Notes: generated from the sequence alone by a model not told the origin. DNA of 64,000 nt from Margaritispora aquatica (GCA_007644065.1 VJWN01000012.1:1506833-1570832), one strand, 5' to 3'; shown: positions 1-13,027, numbered from the stretch's first letter. Numbers and translations are program-made.

Positions 1-607
1 GAGGAAGAGGAGGAGCCAACAGGAATAGGCGAGAACGCTGTTGGTGGGTACCATGCTGTACTCATGGAGTCGTGGTCATGAGGCGCGTTTGGGAAGACCC
101 AAGTCAGATGGGGAAGCTTGTTTGCTGATTGGAACTGGTGTGCGATGTCTTTGTATTTAGACATTAGCTAGAGTTGCTGTGCAGTTGGTGCTGTAAAGGG
201 TGGTTGAAAATTAGGATTAGAAAAAGGCGAAGCTCATAATTTGATGTCAAAGCATGCAGCGCAACGCAGTCGCCAAGAACAATACATTTCATCCTCTAGT
301 ACCTATAGGAATGCGTTCGAGCGAAGAAGGGAGAGAACGCAGATACCACAGTCAATGATCGATTAAGATTGCAAATTTGTAATCAGATGTGAATATGACT
401 CTTCAATCCCAACCAAATTCAAAAACGCAAACAAAATACAACCACGAACAAGCATCAACTATTTCGGGGACCATGGTACTCACTTACAACTCCCTCAGCA
501 TCGTCTCCAAACCCATGAATGAAGATAAACGTAGCCGCCTTCTCCTTGCCGCCTTCGCCCCCAACATCCTTCGCCTCAACGCGCAGCGGCTCCTTTCGCT
601 GCTGCAT
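1..607 (-). CDS. Acyl-protein thioesterase / carboxylesterase, 5' part (partial, runs off left edge)
   Basis: Two exons join: 607..484 and 148..1, separated by a 335-nt intron (GTGAGT donor, branch-like GCTAAT, acceptor at 149). The start is the first ATG of the open stretch. Exon 1 carries the alpha/beta-hydrolase opening ATFIFIHGFGDDAEGVV, with the oxyanion-hole HGFGD motif around residues 31-35. Exon 2 continues IAHQFQSANKLPHLTWVFPN and then an STAWYPP segment, as in fungal phospholipase/carboxylesterase (APT1-type) proteins. These cytosolic serine hydrolases remove acyl groups from S-acylated proteins or lysophospholipids. The catalytic Ser (GFSQGG region), Asp and His lie outside the window. 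The exon 2 reading ends in a Ser-rich stretch at the edge. The frame, donor/acceptor phases and family order all agree, so the family call is good; the exact substrate is inferred. Confidence 0.8.
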
Positions 608-1318
608 CTCAGACTCGCTCGCCCGGCTATCGTGACCTAAGATGAGACAATGGATGGAACTTCTGAAAATCCGTCACTGCTCACGTCATGAAATGAAAAT
701 AAAATGAAAACAAGAGGCTCGGCAAAGGGTAAGTTTTATTTTTGTCCGATATTATTATTCGCATGTTCCAAAGATATTGGGATGATCTTATGGATATGGA
801 AATACAAGAGGATCAGAAAAAGGTGGGTACCTGCCTCGAACCCCGCATTTTGGGGCCAAAGCAATGAACCTAAGGGGCCAAGGGATCAAGGGATCATTCG
901 GGAAGCTTGAGGTTCCTGTTTCCCGGGAGCCCAATTAAAGTTTAGGGCTGCGTAGGATGAAGTTTGGAAGGTTTTAGAATATGCAAGGATTTAATGAGAG
1001 GTTGGTGATAATGAAAATTGTAGCCTGAAGGGAGGAGCCTCAAGTCTTGATTCAATGGCTCTGCCAAATTGCAGATTTCAACCTTGTGCAAGACAAATGA
1101 TACAGGAGTTGCTTGAAAACGCAATTCTATTGAAGCCAATATATACAGTGCTGCTTCTAAAACCCTCAAACTAAAGGCTCCATGGTATCATGCAAATCAT
1201 TAGATTTTGTACAACGCAAGTCCCCCTAGCCATCCACACGAGACAAAAAGTACATGTATCACAGAACTCCATTTCATATCCTTCTTTTAGCGCAATAATC
1301 CTCCCATCCAAGCAATAC
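608..1318. other. Intergenic, no gene seen
   Basis: This lies between a minus-strand gene start at 607 and a minus-strand gene end at 1319. It should hold the thioesterase promoter and the downstream gene's 3' region. Short open frames here have no recognisable domain. Confidence 0.5.
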
Positions 1319-2243
1319 TCATCTCAGAGTCGTCCGGCTATTCTCCATCTCGTATGATTCTCCGCCATGGTGCTGTACATGGATGTTTGGTACGTGTGGG
1401 TTATTTGAGAGAACGGTTGTCTCCAAAGGACTTGGCTCTCCATAGCTAGCTTGCCTGTAACTCTCGAATCGTGTATCTTTCTGGTGGTTGTAGCTCAATC
1501 TCCTTGCGCCTGGTACCCGTCCAGCTTCAGCGTCGTGGTCCTGTACGAAGGGAGTGTATTGTGATGGGTATGCAGTTGCTTCTCCAAACTCGCCCGCTGG
1601 GTTTCCTCGTGTGGCATCAACTGGTTTATAAGCCCCTCCGCCTTTGCGGAATCGGTGGTAAATGATGGAGCCGTAGATCAAAGGGAGTAGGAAGCAGAGA
1701 CTAGAAGCAATTAGTTGATGTTTTGAGCTCAAAATACCACAAGTGACTTACAGCAAGCCAGCTTCAACCACCAGAGCCACAGCAGACGTTGTTTTGTAAG
1801 AACTGTTGCTCTTTTGCACCACCGCGATAATATCGAATACGAAAATGGTGAGCCAAACTGCCGTCTTGATGCTGTTCATAATGACGAAAGTCAAAGGCTT
1901 TAGCTTGTGACGGGCAAGTAGGATGATTTCGACGATCGTAAGAATGAGACAGAGACTGTTCAAGCCCAGCCAAACACCTGCAGCACTGCGATTGTTGTCA
2001 GTAAAATATTCAGGTCTTTTACACGAGCAAACATGCTCACCCTTGTACTGCTGGCTTAGCATCTTGAAAATCCACAGTTGTTCCATCGGACGTGGTAATC
2101 TCAGTATTTCCAGAATAACTGGCGAGGACACCAATTGCAGCTGCGAAGACAGCTATCATGAACAGCGAAAGCAGCAATTGGCAGACCCAAAAAGGCACCA
2201 GTATGGACTTCCTCCATGGTGAGTGCTTGTGTGTGTTGGCCAT
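1319..2243 (-). CDS. MARVEL-like four-helix membrane protein
   Basis: Three exons in phase: 2243..2041, 1985..1752 and 1700..1319, giving 272 aa. Introns are 55 and 51 nt with GTGAGC and GTAAGT donors. Four hydrophobic segments are visible: residues about 13-43 (VPFWVCQLLLSLFMIAVFAA), 70-95, 103-130 and 138-165, followed by a basic stop-transfer HRFRKGG and a hydrophilic cytosolic tail of about 105 residues rich in Tyr, Pro and His. The four-helix layout with a short loop between helices 1 and 2 is that of fungal MARVEL-domain proteins, which sit in plasma-membrane or vesicle membranes. Function is not known. The call rests on topology rather than on a diagnostic motif, so another small tetraspan family is possible. 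Confidence 0.7.
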
Positions 2244-3915
2244 GGCGTAAATAGGGATAATGTACTAGAGTTATGTCGATGAGGCTGTTATTGTTGATGC
2301 TGCACGATCATGTACAAGATTTGACAGCAGCGTCCAACATATATATGCAAACGCAGGTAGATCCTCAAAAATGCGCAGCAAGACAAGCGGCTGAAGCCTC
2401 ACTCCACGACGTTTGACAGCAAACAGGAGATGCACGCTTCACTCCAGGCTCTAGGCTGCTTCAAGCATATTCAAACACCGCTGCACTGCTGTGCCACATG
2501 GTTGGGTCTGGTTTAAATGTGCCACTCCGCCATGGCCAGCATTCTTCTCCTGTAATTTTGATTTTCTCACTTATGAATATGGATCATTGCAGGCCTGTCG
2601 TTGGTGGAAGGATCGCAATGATTCGCGCTCGATGTGAAGCCCTATGGCTAGTGTTGGCACAGCCCGGGCTAGCCTGTCAGAAGTGCTCGAAACAGCCTTT
2701 CTCCGTCAGTATGCTTAAAATTAGCGATTTGATCCTGGGTCGATGTGATGAGGATTCTAATCCTGGATTTTTGGCGTTGAGGCTTCATGCTGACTGGTTG
2801 GGAATGAGAGCTGGTGGAGATCATTGGTGATGCTTGGAACGTTGTCAGGCTGATTTTGGCCCCCCAGAAGCAGTGGAGACAGTCTATCGTCACGTGGATC
2901 TTGCGAACGCTTACTTGACACAACGAAAGTCACGGGTTACGAACAAGTCATGACTGATTTCACTGAGACAACCTAAAACAATGCGAATTGAGGGGCACGA
3001 TGAAGAATAAACATGCCTAGTACCGATAAGAGAAAGAATCGGTGGCATGTCTCGCCCATGAGGTGGTTAGATCTTTAGCCAAGTGGTTTGTCGAAGTTGT
3101 TCAAAAGTTGGACACTCCATACCGTAATAGGATGGGGAGAGAACAAAACTACCTTTCTAGATGTTTCTACTATGTCAGTTGAATAAATCTCACCTTCAAG
3201 AGCTTCGGAAACCCACTCTAGCTTAGATTGGTCTCTAAGCAAATGTGGACGTAGCGATATACCTAAATTGATGGTACTCTCCTGTGTTCTCTCATATACA
3301 TCTCATTCAGCTTTACTTTTCTCTAACTCGGGATGTGCAAACGATTTTCTGTTCAAGTGAAGGAGAAAGCGAAACTGCTGCAAAAGCAAGTGCTGGAGCA
3401 CGATAACAGGTCGATGTTTTAGATCTCGCGGTCGTAGTGCTTGTAGGGGGAGCGAGTATTCCTTCTCAAGTGCATTTTCGATTATATCCATTCAGAAAAC
3501 ATCATGACACACACGAACTCGGGTTCACAAAGAGCCTCGAAGTGTCTGAGTTCAAGTTACATCTTAAGAATGCCTTTAAAATTCCTTCAATATTGGACAT
3601 TTTGTTAACCCGAAAGTAGTACATACCAGCATCAACACGGAGTCACCCCTCTTCATAGAAATGTATATCTTCATCTCCTCCAGTTGATTCAAGCATCGGA
3701 AATGCAGATCCTCCACGTCTCACACTTGGCCCAGGCTTTCTGCATCAATACCCGAATACCCAACAAAGACGGCGAGGTGTGTATTGTGGCGTTTTTGCCA
3801 AGATAAAGCCCTCAGCCGGGGCTGTTGAAAGTCTATCAAGAGCTGGACGCTGGATATAAAGAGATCAGAATGCAACTGAAAGGATACTAATCTACTCCCA
3901 AGCAAGAGTGACACC
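2244..3915. other. Intergenic between divergent genes
   Basis: A long spacer between the MARVEL-like gene start (minus) and the monooxygenase start (plus). I see no domain-bearing frame in either strand. It must hold both promoters. Confidence 0.5.
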
Positions 3916-5788
3916 ATGTCTTCAGTTGACTTGATCGTGGTAGGCGCAGGTAAGTGTACCTATGCCCTTTGTGCACAGCATACTAACATGATCAAGGCAT
4001 CTTTGGGCTCATCGCTGCTCATAACTGGCTTGAAATAAATCCAGACGACGATGTGATTTTGCTCGAGGCTGGACCGGAAGCTGGAGGAGTATGGTCGAAG
4101 TCACGCATTTATGTATGTCTACACAGTCAAGTACTATTCCAGAAAGTGATAAGAGAGACTTAGCTACTTGAGCAAGAGTTTCAACCCGGACTTGCATCTC
4201 AAATGAGTCTACTAACTTCATGACAGTCAACTATGATGACTCAAGCACCAGAAAATATGTTCCACTATTCATGTTTCTCAATGCCTCGTTGTCCTCGAAG
4301 CGAGACATTCTACGACTTGTTCCCTGGCTCAAAAGTCGGAGACTACTTAGAGGCTTTTGCTGAACATAAGAAATTCGCTAGCAAAACGCTCCGAGAGAGA
4401 ATCATTTGTGATTCTCCAGTGAAGCAAATCAGCAAGATGGAAGGTCGATGGAAGGTCGACAGCCCAGGTAAATCATACACTTGCAAAAAACTGATCATTG
4501 CAACGGGTCTCACCTCCATCCCGACTCCCCTCAACATCCCGACAACGAACTTCAAATCCCCTATCATTCACTCCCGCTATCTCGCATCTAAGGAGCCTTT
4601 CCTTGCATCTCCGGAAGTTAAGCAGATCGTGGTTCTCGGCGGATCCAAATCCTCCTTCGATGCAGTTGTACTTGCTCAAAGCTTAGGCAAGAAAGTAACA
4701 TGGATCATACGTACCAACGGTCAAGGACCAGCGCACCTCGCTGCCCCGGATGCACCATGGCCTTTATCTAACAGTCATGAGATTATCTCAATGAAATTAA
4801 TCGCGAAGATGAGTCCCTGCATCTTTGAGCCGCTAGATGGCTGGACGAGATTCTACCATTCAAACAAGTTTGGGATATGGTTGATAGACACTATATATAG
4901 TCAGATTGACAAAATGTGGCGAGCTGCATCGGGATACAGCAAGAACGAAAACATAAAAAATCTGGCGCCTGATCGGCCTGCTTTCTGGAGCAGTGACAAC
5001 ATTGGTGTGTGGAACTCTAAGGATATGTGGAAGACTATATCCAAAGCTACGGTTTTGCGAGACGATGTTGAAAGCTTCAGCGATGACCAGGTCGTTTTGA
5101 ACAGTGGAAAGACCATCCCTTGTGATGCTGTGATTGCAGCTATAGGCTGGTCAAATCGCTATCCTTTCTTCGATACTCCTCTCGCAAAGGAATTAGGTGT
5201 ACCTATGCTACCCTCTGAAGCCGATGCAAAAACCACCTCAGAATGGGAAGGTCGCATCAAGATTGCTGATAGGAAGGTCATTGAGACATTTCCGCGTCTA
5301 ACGAAGGTGCCTTCATATCCAGACCACCCAGTCAAGTCAACACCCAGCCGACTATACCGCGCCATGGTGCCCACTGAGGGAGATGAGGACCACTCGATCG
5401 TCTTCGTAGGTGGTATTGGAACAGTGCAATCTTTTGCTGTGGCTGAAGTGCAGGCTTTATGGGCAGTGGCGTACCTGAGTAATAAACTTCCCTTACCGAG
5501 TACGGACGCGATGAAGGATGATGTTGCGCTTGCGACGGCGTGGAGAAGGAGGAGGTATCTGGGTGATGGCTACACGTTTGTTTTCGACCAGATTCAGGTA
5601 TGTGGTATTTGCTAGCTAGGCCACGGAGGGCATCACCGACTGACATGTGGTAGTACACTTCTATGCTGTTGAGGGATTTGGGATTGAATGATCAGAGGAA
5701 GGGAGGCGGATGGAGGGAGATCATGGTAGCGTATGTGGCGGATGATTATAAGGGACTTTTAGAGGAATGGAAAACGCTTCATTGCTGA
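3916..5788 (+). CDS. FAD-dependent (flavin-containing) monooxygenase
   Basis: Four exons: 3916..3949, 3997..4112, 4227..5597 and 5654..5788, giving 551 aa. All phases match; introns start GTAAGT, GTATGT and GTATGT, and intron 1 has a TACTAAC branch site. The N-terminus DLIVVGAGIFGLIAAHNWLE is the FAD-binding Rossmann motif (GxGxxG about residues 10-16). A second dinucleotide motif LGGSKSS follows near residue 187 and an ATG-type motif (IIATGLTSIPT) near residue 138. The spacing fits the class B flavoprotein monooxygenases that oxygenate small lipophilic metabolites with NADPH. The C-terminal exon (residues about 508-551) closes the last helix. No signal peptide is seen. The neighbours do not reveal a pathway, so the substrate is unknown. 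Confidence 0.85.
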
Positions 5789-7698
5789 GGGTAGTAAGGA
5801 TGAAAAACTTGGATTGTATACTGAAATTGGCGTGCATTTACTATTGCTTATTCTAGCTTGGTCTGCAATTCGAACAAATGAAATGGAAAATTAGAATCAA
5901 AATCCTCTTGCTTTACTCTGCTACCTAATGGGCTGCTAGCTAACACATGCTCAAGCTATCTCATTGATCGCTGTTCGATATGCGACATATCGTTCTCCAC
6001 TTGACTAACGGCTAGTCACAGGAAGTGTACCACAAATGCTACTAGACTGTGACAATAATTTTGAGACCTAATTTCATGAACCTTATGCATGTCTCATGAA
6101 CACATGTATACAATAACAAAAGGAAGCCCCTTTCCCATTTGCCTAAGGTGGTGCACCTTTGTCATCTTTGCATTCCATCCCGTCCCCACCGAAGTCAAAA
6201 TCTGTTGGTCTAACCGTGCGAACCTGGAAACTTATATGTAGCCATTGTTCCACGAGAATTCGATCGAAGTTTCTGAGTCAAGTGTTGAAAATAAAGATGC
6301 ACATTTTACAAAAGGGAAGTGAGACTAGAGAGGCATCCCTTCCTTCCGATTCTTTACATTAAGCAATACTATCGCCATTTAAAAGATCTGTCGTCCGCTG
6401 CTCATTTTCTTCCAATTCAATCATGATACAAATCAAATTCCAACCGACAACTTCTATCGCACATTCAATAGAGCTCACTAGATGTTTGGAAAACCGAGGA
6501 TTCCCAAATAATGCCAAAGTTGGCTGTTTGCTCCGTTCTTAACCTTGCGATTGCTACTCAATTGTCTTCTCACTTGAGTCCATACCATCATTGAATTTTA
6601 GAGGCTGTATTCGATTAGGTGGAAGTTTTCACTGCCTCTATACTGTTTGGCCTTGATGCCCTTCGTGCACGTTTGCTTGAAGTATTGTGTCTTCGCATTT
6701 TCCCTCATTCTTTTACTCAGAAGTTGGTATTCATGTCATCAATTGATGAGAAGAATCTGCCATTTGACATACATCAAGGAAACGCAGCCAATGTTGTGTT
6801 GTTCTCAGCCATTGTCGCGCGTACTTTGATCAAACAAGGACAAAAGATGAAAGACACAAAGATGCATTATCTAAAGAACTATCTTCAGCAATACTGCAAC
6901 GCCTTGTTCCATATTGTCATGCCATGCCATACATTGTACATGCAGACAATTCTTCCATTTTTCCAGGCGAAACGGCGGCTTTCATCGATCTTAACATCCC
7001 GTGTCTCTGATCTCACCCAACTCGTGTGCCTCTCATTATTCGCTGGCACCTGAATCATTCCCGTTATCTCGAGTCGTCAACTACCATTTCGTGATGTCGG
7101 ATGAATCCATCCACATCACATTGCATAAACTCCTATGACCCCTCAAACTTTTTGGAAGTCGTCGCAATATATTTGTTGTCCTTTCCCCCGCCTCCAACGT
7201 GCATTTCCAAACTTCTCCTTTGGAACAAATCGAAATGAAGGTCATTTCTGGGCTAATAATGCTTATTGGGGCAAGTCGGCGCAAAATTGTTGGTTTCTCT
7301 TGGCTACTGGGTTTGTGCCAGATTGTGATCCAAGCCCAGCCCAGTGCAGCCACACAATCAACACCAACACCCTGGCGTTGCCCCGAAAACCCGATATTGA
7401 AGCCAACCACAGCCCCCAGTCGCCGCCCACTCATGAATCTCAGTGAGGCTCGCCCAGTCCCTCAGTCGCCGTTTTACTTGCCCATATCACGCTCGCCGCA
7501 TTACCCCCCAGTTCCCCCTTCTCACCCCCCGTCTCCCCTTTTCTCTTACCTCCTCACCTCAATACGAGATTCACAATGGCGATGTGTCTATCCATCTTCT
7601 CAACGGCCCAGAAAGCCACCGTTGTGGTATAGGTGAACTTTCATGCTTTTGGTCCCATCCGCTGTATCTTTTGCACGTATGATACTATAATCGTTAAG
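5789..7698. other. Intergenic, no gene seen
   Basis: About 1.9 kb upstream of the O-fucosyltransferase-like gene. Open frames up to 145 codons occur here but have no recognisable domain and no splice partners. The last 250 bases are C/T-rich (7470-7560), as in many fungal promoters. Confidence 0.45.
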
Positions 7699-9280
7699 AT
7701 GGCCTCCCCACGCTCGTTACGTCTTTTGAAATCTTTTCTGCCCATTAGTATCATTCTTTTAACAAGCGCATATCTTTTTACATCTTCGCGATCCGATAGT
7801 CTACCTGCTCCCAGTTGGGCAAAGGGGATTACCAAAGAAGAGGAGGCGGAGGCTGCTGCGAAGAAGGCGCTATTCATACAACAAGCTGCGGACTGGGAGA
7901 TAGATGGCCCTTTTAATAATACGGCGTTGAGTACGCTTTGTGCGGGAAAGAAATGGCTGGACGGCTTGCATTTCAAGTGCGCTCCAGCATATGGTGGTGT
8001 TGGTAATGTGAGGAATATTGTTTTAACGTGTGTGCGATATGCGATAGAGGCAGGAGGTAAGCTTTGAAGACATCAGATAAACATGAATAAGGTTCTAATT
8101 TCCTCTAGCAACTACGCTCATGATCCCTGAGATCACTGTTCGCGATTCCAATCTCATCAATCTGGAAACAGGAAACAACCTGCCGTACGGATATATGTTT
8201 GACCTCGAGGTCTTCAATTCGACCCTCACTACAGCCTGCCCGCGGATTCGTGTCGTTTCCGAGGAGGCTGACCTGGCCGAATTTCCTTTGCTGCTGAACC
8301 GTACGGAGAAGCTGACAACGAAGGACCTGGGCAGGGATTTCAAAGTTGATAGGGTGGTTGATTTCCCCAAACAATGGCGTGAGAAATTCGACAAGTGGCT
8401 CAAGAAATACGGTGCGCCTAAAGGATTCTCAGCAAAGAAACCAGTTCTCGTGGCCATTACGCCAGCGTTCTTCGAGTTCCCAATTCGCTACGATCACCCA
8501 GAATTTATCGCTACCTTTGGACGCATAGTGCGTTTTCGAGACGATCTTAGGAGGATAGGAGCAGTGGTGTTGTACGCCTTGGACAAGAAATATAAACTCA
8601 ACTTCGATCCAACTCAGATAGGCATCCCCGTGGCCGAGAAATTCTTTGGTGCACATCTGCGAACCGATGTTGATGCTATTGCCGCTTCATTCGCCTCGTA
8701 CGAAGAGCAAAGTCGCGCCTACCTCGCTGGTGCGAAGCAGCACAAACTCCCCTTCATCTACCTTGCCTCAGGCTCCAAGCCTGACATCAAGCGCTTCACG
8801 AAAGAAGCGAAAGCTATGAAAATCAAGGTCACAACAAAGAACGAGTTGTTAGACCAGTCTGAGTTCAAGGCGGTAAGGGACGAGATGGCCAAATTAACGT
8901 GGGACCAGCAGGCCTTGGTGGATTTCGCGGTCCTACTTCGAGCGAGCCATTTCGGTGGGACGTGGGCGAGTAGTTTTGCGTATAATATTGCGTTCCGGAG
9001 GCATATTGCCGTGAGCAATGGATCTTGGGTTCATTCAAAGGCGGCGCTGGGCGTGAAGAGAGACCCGAGGGTACGTGGGCCTGACGAGGAAGAGGATGAG
9101 AACAATGACGAGGAGGAGCAGGTGGTCGTCAGGGAGGTGGAGGTCGGGAGTCCCGAGGCGGTGGTCAGGGACGAGGATCCGAATGCCCTACAGCCTGGAG
9201 AGTGCTATAAGGATCTGGTGAATACTATCTACGGACCAGCGGGGATGGGGATATGGTTCGAATTAAGCATGTGGCCTTGA
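7699..9280 (+). CDS. O-fucosyltransferase-like glycosyltransferase, type II membrane protein
   Basis: Two exons, 7699..8056 and 8109..9280, giving 509 aa; the 52-nt intron (GTAAGC...CTCTAG) has matching phase 1. A short basic N-terminus is followed by a membrane anchor at about residues 11-28 (FLPISIILLTSAYLF), typical of Golgi glycosyltransferases. Then come CAPAYGGVGNVRN (about 98-110), the FGAHLRTDVDA box near residue 300, and FGGTWASSFAYNIAFRRH near residue 400. These correspond in order to the nucleotide-sugar and acceptor motifs of the GDP-fucose protein O-fucosyltransferase superfamily. Near residues 438-460 there is an acidic insert of Asp/Glu/Asn repeats. I infer transfer of a deoxyhexose or hexose to glycoproteins in the secretory pathway; the donor sugar is unproven. 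Confidence 0.75.
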
Positions 9281-11228
9281 TGACGGGGGGGTTAATCAAG
9301 GGAAAGAAGCCATGAGAGGAGAGGGGCCGAGATATTGTTGTAGATGGATGCTTGGATACGTACCTACGTGAAATGTGGGATGTGCATATGAGTGATGGAT
9401 ATACCCTGCTGATATGGAACGAAGAGAGCATTTGGAACGGGACATAGCGAGGCCATTTTGTTTGGTGTTGTCGGCGAGTTCAGGCATTGCTTGCGTCTTT
9501 TTGGATTTTTTTGAATTTGGATTTGGTCTTTGGTCTTTGGCTTGCTATGGACTTGCTATGGACTTGGATTTTGCACTTGGGTTTACACTTGCACTTATGC
9601 TTACTCTGGACTTGCAAATTGGAGACTTGGGTTTGATGGTTTTTTTTATATATATAATTCACATAGATCTGGTTATCGTAGAGGTATAGACTACCGCCCC
9701 AGGTTGGATTATCTTATTAGTTAATTGGTGCGAGCGGGCGAGGGAGGGAGGGAGGGGGCGAGTGAGTGAGTGGGGGATTGAGTAGGAAAGGGATTGAGTA
9801 GAGGAGGGAAGGATTGAGGGAAGGATAAAATGAATAGAAATGAAATATAGACATTGATCAACTTTTGGGACGAATTCAGTGAGATTTTTATTTTTATTCT
9901 TGGTATTTCGTTGTTGCTGTTGTTGGTTGTTGGTCGTTGGGTTGGATTGAAGTGAAGTGGTGGAGAATATCATTGAGAAGGTGTAGTGTAGTGTCGTGTA
10001 TAGAGGGAGAGAGGGAGAGAGAGAGGGGGGGGGGGAGGTAGTGTTGGTATGGGTGTTGGCTTCTCTATGGTTGTCCAAATTCGACAATCATCCATCACAT
10101 CACATCACATCGCATCGCATCAAGGTCAAAGAAACGACTACAAACCTGGAGTTACACAACACAACACAATACACCGTATTGCACTGCACTTCAGGTCAAG
10201 TCGGAATATCTAACCGTCCAATGAATAACAAGCCCATGTATACATATCTACATACATACATATATATATATATACACCAACAACGCTACCTGTGTGTGTG
10301 TGTGTGTGTACGATATATGTATTTGTGTATGTACGTATGATATTATTTATAGGTCCCTCACTTTAGGTCCATCACTTTTGGCTGCCTTGCCTTGCCTTGC
10401 CTTGCCTTGCCTTGCCTTGCCTTGCTTGACCTCCTTGCTTTTACCAACCAACAAATCAACAAACCAACAAACGAGCAAACGAACCAATAAAAGCCCAGCT
10501 AAGCTCGCAAGAAACCGTTGGTCTTTTGGGCTGCTCTCGCTCGTTTAAAGATATGCATTACCTACCTAGGCCAAACTCGATGCTCAATAGCGAGTTATTC
10601 AGCCACATATATATCTACAGATATATCCATATATATGTATAGACGAGATGAGATGTCGTGTATGTTGGTAAATGGAAAGTGGAAAGTGGAAAGTGGGAAT
10701 GGAAAAGTATGGAGAATCGTTCATGTATATATAAAGGCTCGGGTACCTATATAGGAAGTTCATGTACATCTTTTAACCCACCCCTCTTGACGTTCTCCTA
10801 ACCTAACTTAACCTTATCTCATCTGATCTGATCTGATCCGATCCGACTCGATCTAAATGCTGTGTACTTTGGTCTTTTATTTGTTCTCTTGCTCCCTCGC
10901 GGCTTGTTTGGTATCATTCATAACTCTCATGAAAAGTACTTTGCTCTGACTTTGTACTTTGTCCTTGGTATCGCACTTGCTTCCCTACTTGCCTGCCTGA
11001 CTGCCTATATGCCTTTCTGCCTTATGAAGGATATTCAACTCCCGAATCGGTTCAATGGTGATGATGATGTTCACAGGTAATGACGATGACGATGACGATG
11101 ATTGATGGTGATCACAATCTCACTGATCTACCTATCCAAAGGTTTCGTTGCTGTGATGAACCAGCTACACACACATGACGTTAGTATCCACTCCATCCAT
11201 CTACCTTGATTCGCGTTGAAATATAAAC
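9281..11228. other. Intergenic, microsatellite-rich
   Basis: Nearly 2 kb of low-complexity DNA with no supported gene. It holds G/A-rich tracts (9990-10040, including a G-run), TA and TG dinucleotide runs (10258-10310), a CCTTG array, GGAAAGT repeats (about 10670-10695) and CTGAT/CCGAT repeats (about 10815-10850). It separates the convergent 3' ends of the O-fucosyltransferase-like gene and the methyltransferase. Confidence 0.55.
10385..10425. repeat. (CCTTG)8 microsatellite
   Basis: Eight perfect copies of the pentamer CCTTG in a row. Confidence 0.95.
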
Positions 11229-12497
11229 TCACGCTCTCGTAAAGGCATGAATCCTCGGATCCATCAGCTCCCTCCGCACCCCACCCAGCATCGCCTGCAC
11301 GCTCGTCTCACTCCACCCCGCCCGGGTAAACAGCATCATGGTGTAACCCTCCACGCCGCCCTCGAGCATGTTGCTCAAGAAGTACTTGCCGATATTCTTA
11401 AGCCTGCGATCCCGTGGCCACGGTCCCACCGGCACAATCTCATCGTGGACCTCGACGCTCTCGAACCCCGCGCTCCGCATGTATCGGGGGACCTTGGGGA
11501 TGGGGTTGAAATCCATGCCCAGCACCTCGGTGGCGATCCGGTGGAAGTCACGCGTCCAAGTGCCGCAGCTCCCATTGGGGTCGAACGTCCCATCGTGACA
11601 TTCCCAGTTGAGCCCGAACTCGGCAAACTCGATCATTCCGCCCGGCTTGAGCGAGCGGTACGCTTCCTTCATGAGCGCCGCCCAGTCCTTGACCGACCCC
11701 GCCATGGTGCGGATGTAGATGAAGTCGATGGAGCGCTCGGCTTGCAGCCAGGGCTTGTTGACATCGTCGATCTCGAAGCTCACGTTGGGTGGCACCCAGG
11801 TGGGCTGGATGGGCGATTGGTCCACGCCGATGATGGTGGCGGAGGGGAGGATGTCGCCCAGCTCAATGGCCCATATGCCTGTGCCTGTGCCTACATCTAG
11901 CACTTTCTGTGTTGTGGAGGGCAGTTTGGTGTGTGTGAGGGCGCCATCGAGGACGAGTTTGAAGACGTGGTGTTGCAGGTCTAATCGATCTTGTTCAGTC
12001 TCGTCGTTGGGCAGCAAACTCTGCCCGTCGCGGTGATAGCGGTGGCCATGCTCGTAGTGGTATTCGAACACGGAGCTGGTGGCGGATTGCAGACTACTTC
12101 GTACGCTCTGGCGATATGATTGTTAGTGACAAAAGAACACACCATAGGATTAAGAGGGACTGGAGACTAGAGACTGGAGCACCCACCTGGTCATCATAAC
12201 CGCTATCACTCAAATACTGGAATCGAATGGTGTTAGCCTAGGCTGTGCTGTCCTGTCTTGTCCTGTCGTTTCTTGTCTAAGGTATCTCCAAGGTATCTCC
12301 ATATATATCTCAATATATATATTATATATTCACCTTGGAATATATATGTGTGAGGTAGGTATGTATGCATGCATAGGTAGGGAAGTTTGCGGATGCCACA
12401 TCTTTTTTTCTTCTTCACATACCTCGGCCTCAATTGCCTCTTCATCACCTTCATGCTCCAACTGATGGAGGGTGGAAGAATCGTCGGATGTACTCAT
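11229..12497 (-). CDS. LaeA-like S-adenosylmethionine-dependent methyltransferase
   Basis: Three exons: 12497..12423, 12216..12187 and 12107..11229, all phase 0, giving 327 aa. The middle exon is only 30 nt and encodes YLSDSGYDDQ. The long last exon begins SVRSSLQSATSSVFEYHYEH and contains RYHRDGQSLLPNDETEQDRL, the signature opening of the LaeA/TAM-like family. SAM motif I, VLDVGTGTGIWAIELG, follows at about residues 103-118, then GVDQSPIQP, the FIYIRTMAGS segment and SLKPGGMIEFAEF. Founding member LaeA is a nuclear regulator of secondary metabolism and development, but many paralogues methylate metabolites or have unknown targets. It stands head-to-head with a P450 across 1.95 kb. The coding sequence is GC-rich compared with most of the window. 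The family call is firm; a regulatory role is only a possibility. Confidence 0.85.
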
Positions 12498-12682
12498 GGT
12501 ACGTATAGTGATATAGTGGTATATATCTATACAGTACGTATAAGTATAATTATGCAGGTATGTATGGAGGTGTGTATGGAGGTGGGTAAGGTACTGTATG
12601 GGGTAATGGTATGGTAAGGTATGGTATGGATGCAGTTGGTTTTTTCTATACCTCGGATAGGATAGGATAGGATCGATCGGTA

Positions 12683-12697
12683 TGGGGTATCGGTATG

Positions 12698-12733
<36 letters not shown>

Positions 12734-12736
12734 CGG
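12683..12736. repeat. GGTATG-type microsatellite
   Basis: Near-perfect TATGGG/TATCGG hexamer array, preceded by GGATA units from about 12655. Confidence 0.85.
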
Positions 12737-13027
12737 TATCAGGTATTAGGTATTAGGTATCACGACAGCTAATCGTGCAGGACCAGTCCAGTATTGTCAG
12801 TCGGGACCAGGACAACACAGTTTGAACCAGCTAGGTCAAGCCAGACAGGGTAGAATGAATTCCAGGAAAAACAAAAACAACGGTGCGAAGCGTACCGAAA
12901 CCTAGTATGCCATATGGTATGCCATATGGTATGGTATGGTATGGTATGGAACGAGGAACAAATAAAAGCGCCAAATCATTTCATTCCAATGGACAATGGA
13001 CAATGGACAATGGACAATAGTTTAGTT

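Noticed and set aside
1..81. Plus-strand frame beginning with Glu repeats and ending at TGA
   Set aside because: The same bases encode the Ser-rich part of the thioesterase on the other strand; the acidic reading has no support.
389..640. Plus-strand 83-codon open frame
   Set aside because: It lies antisense to the thioesterase exon, which has a clear family motif and splice site.
6619..7053. 144-codon plus-strand open frame upstream of the O-fucosyltransferase-like gene
   Set aside because: No domain, no signal, no splice partners; probably chance.
11247..11900. 217-codon plus-strand frame
   Set aside because: Shadow of the GC-rich methyltransferase exon on the other strand.
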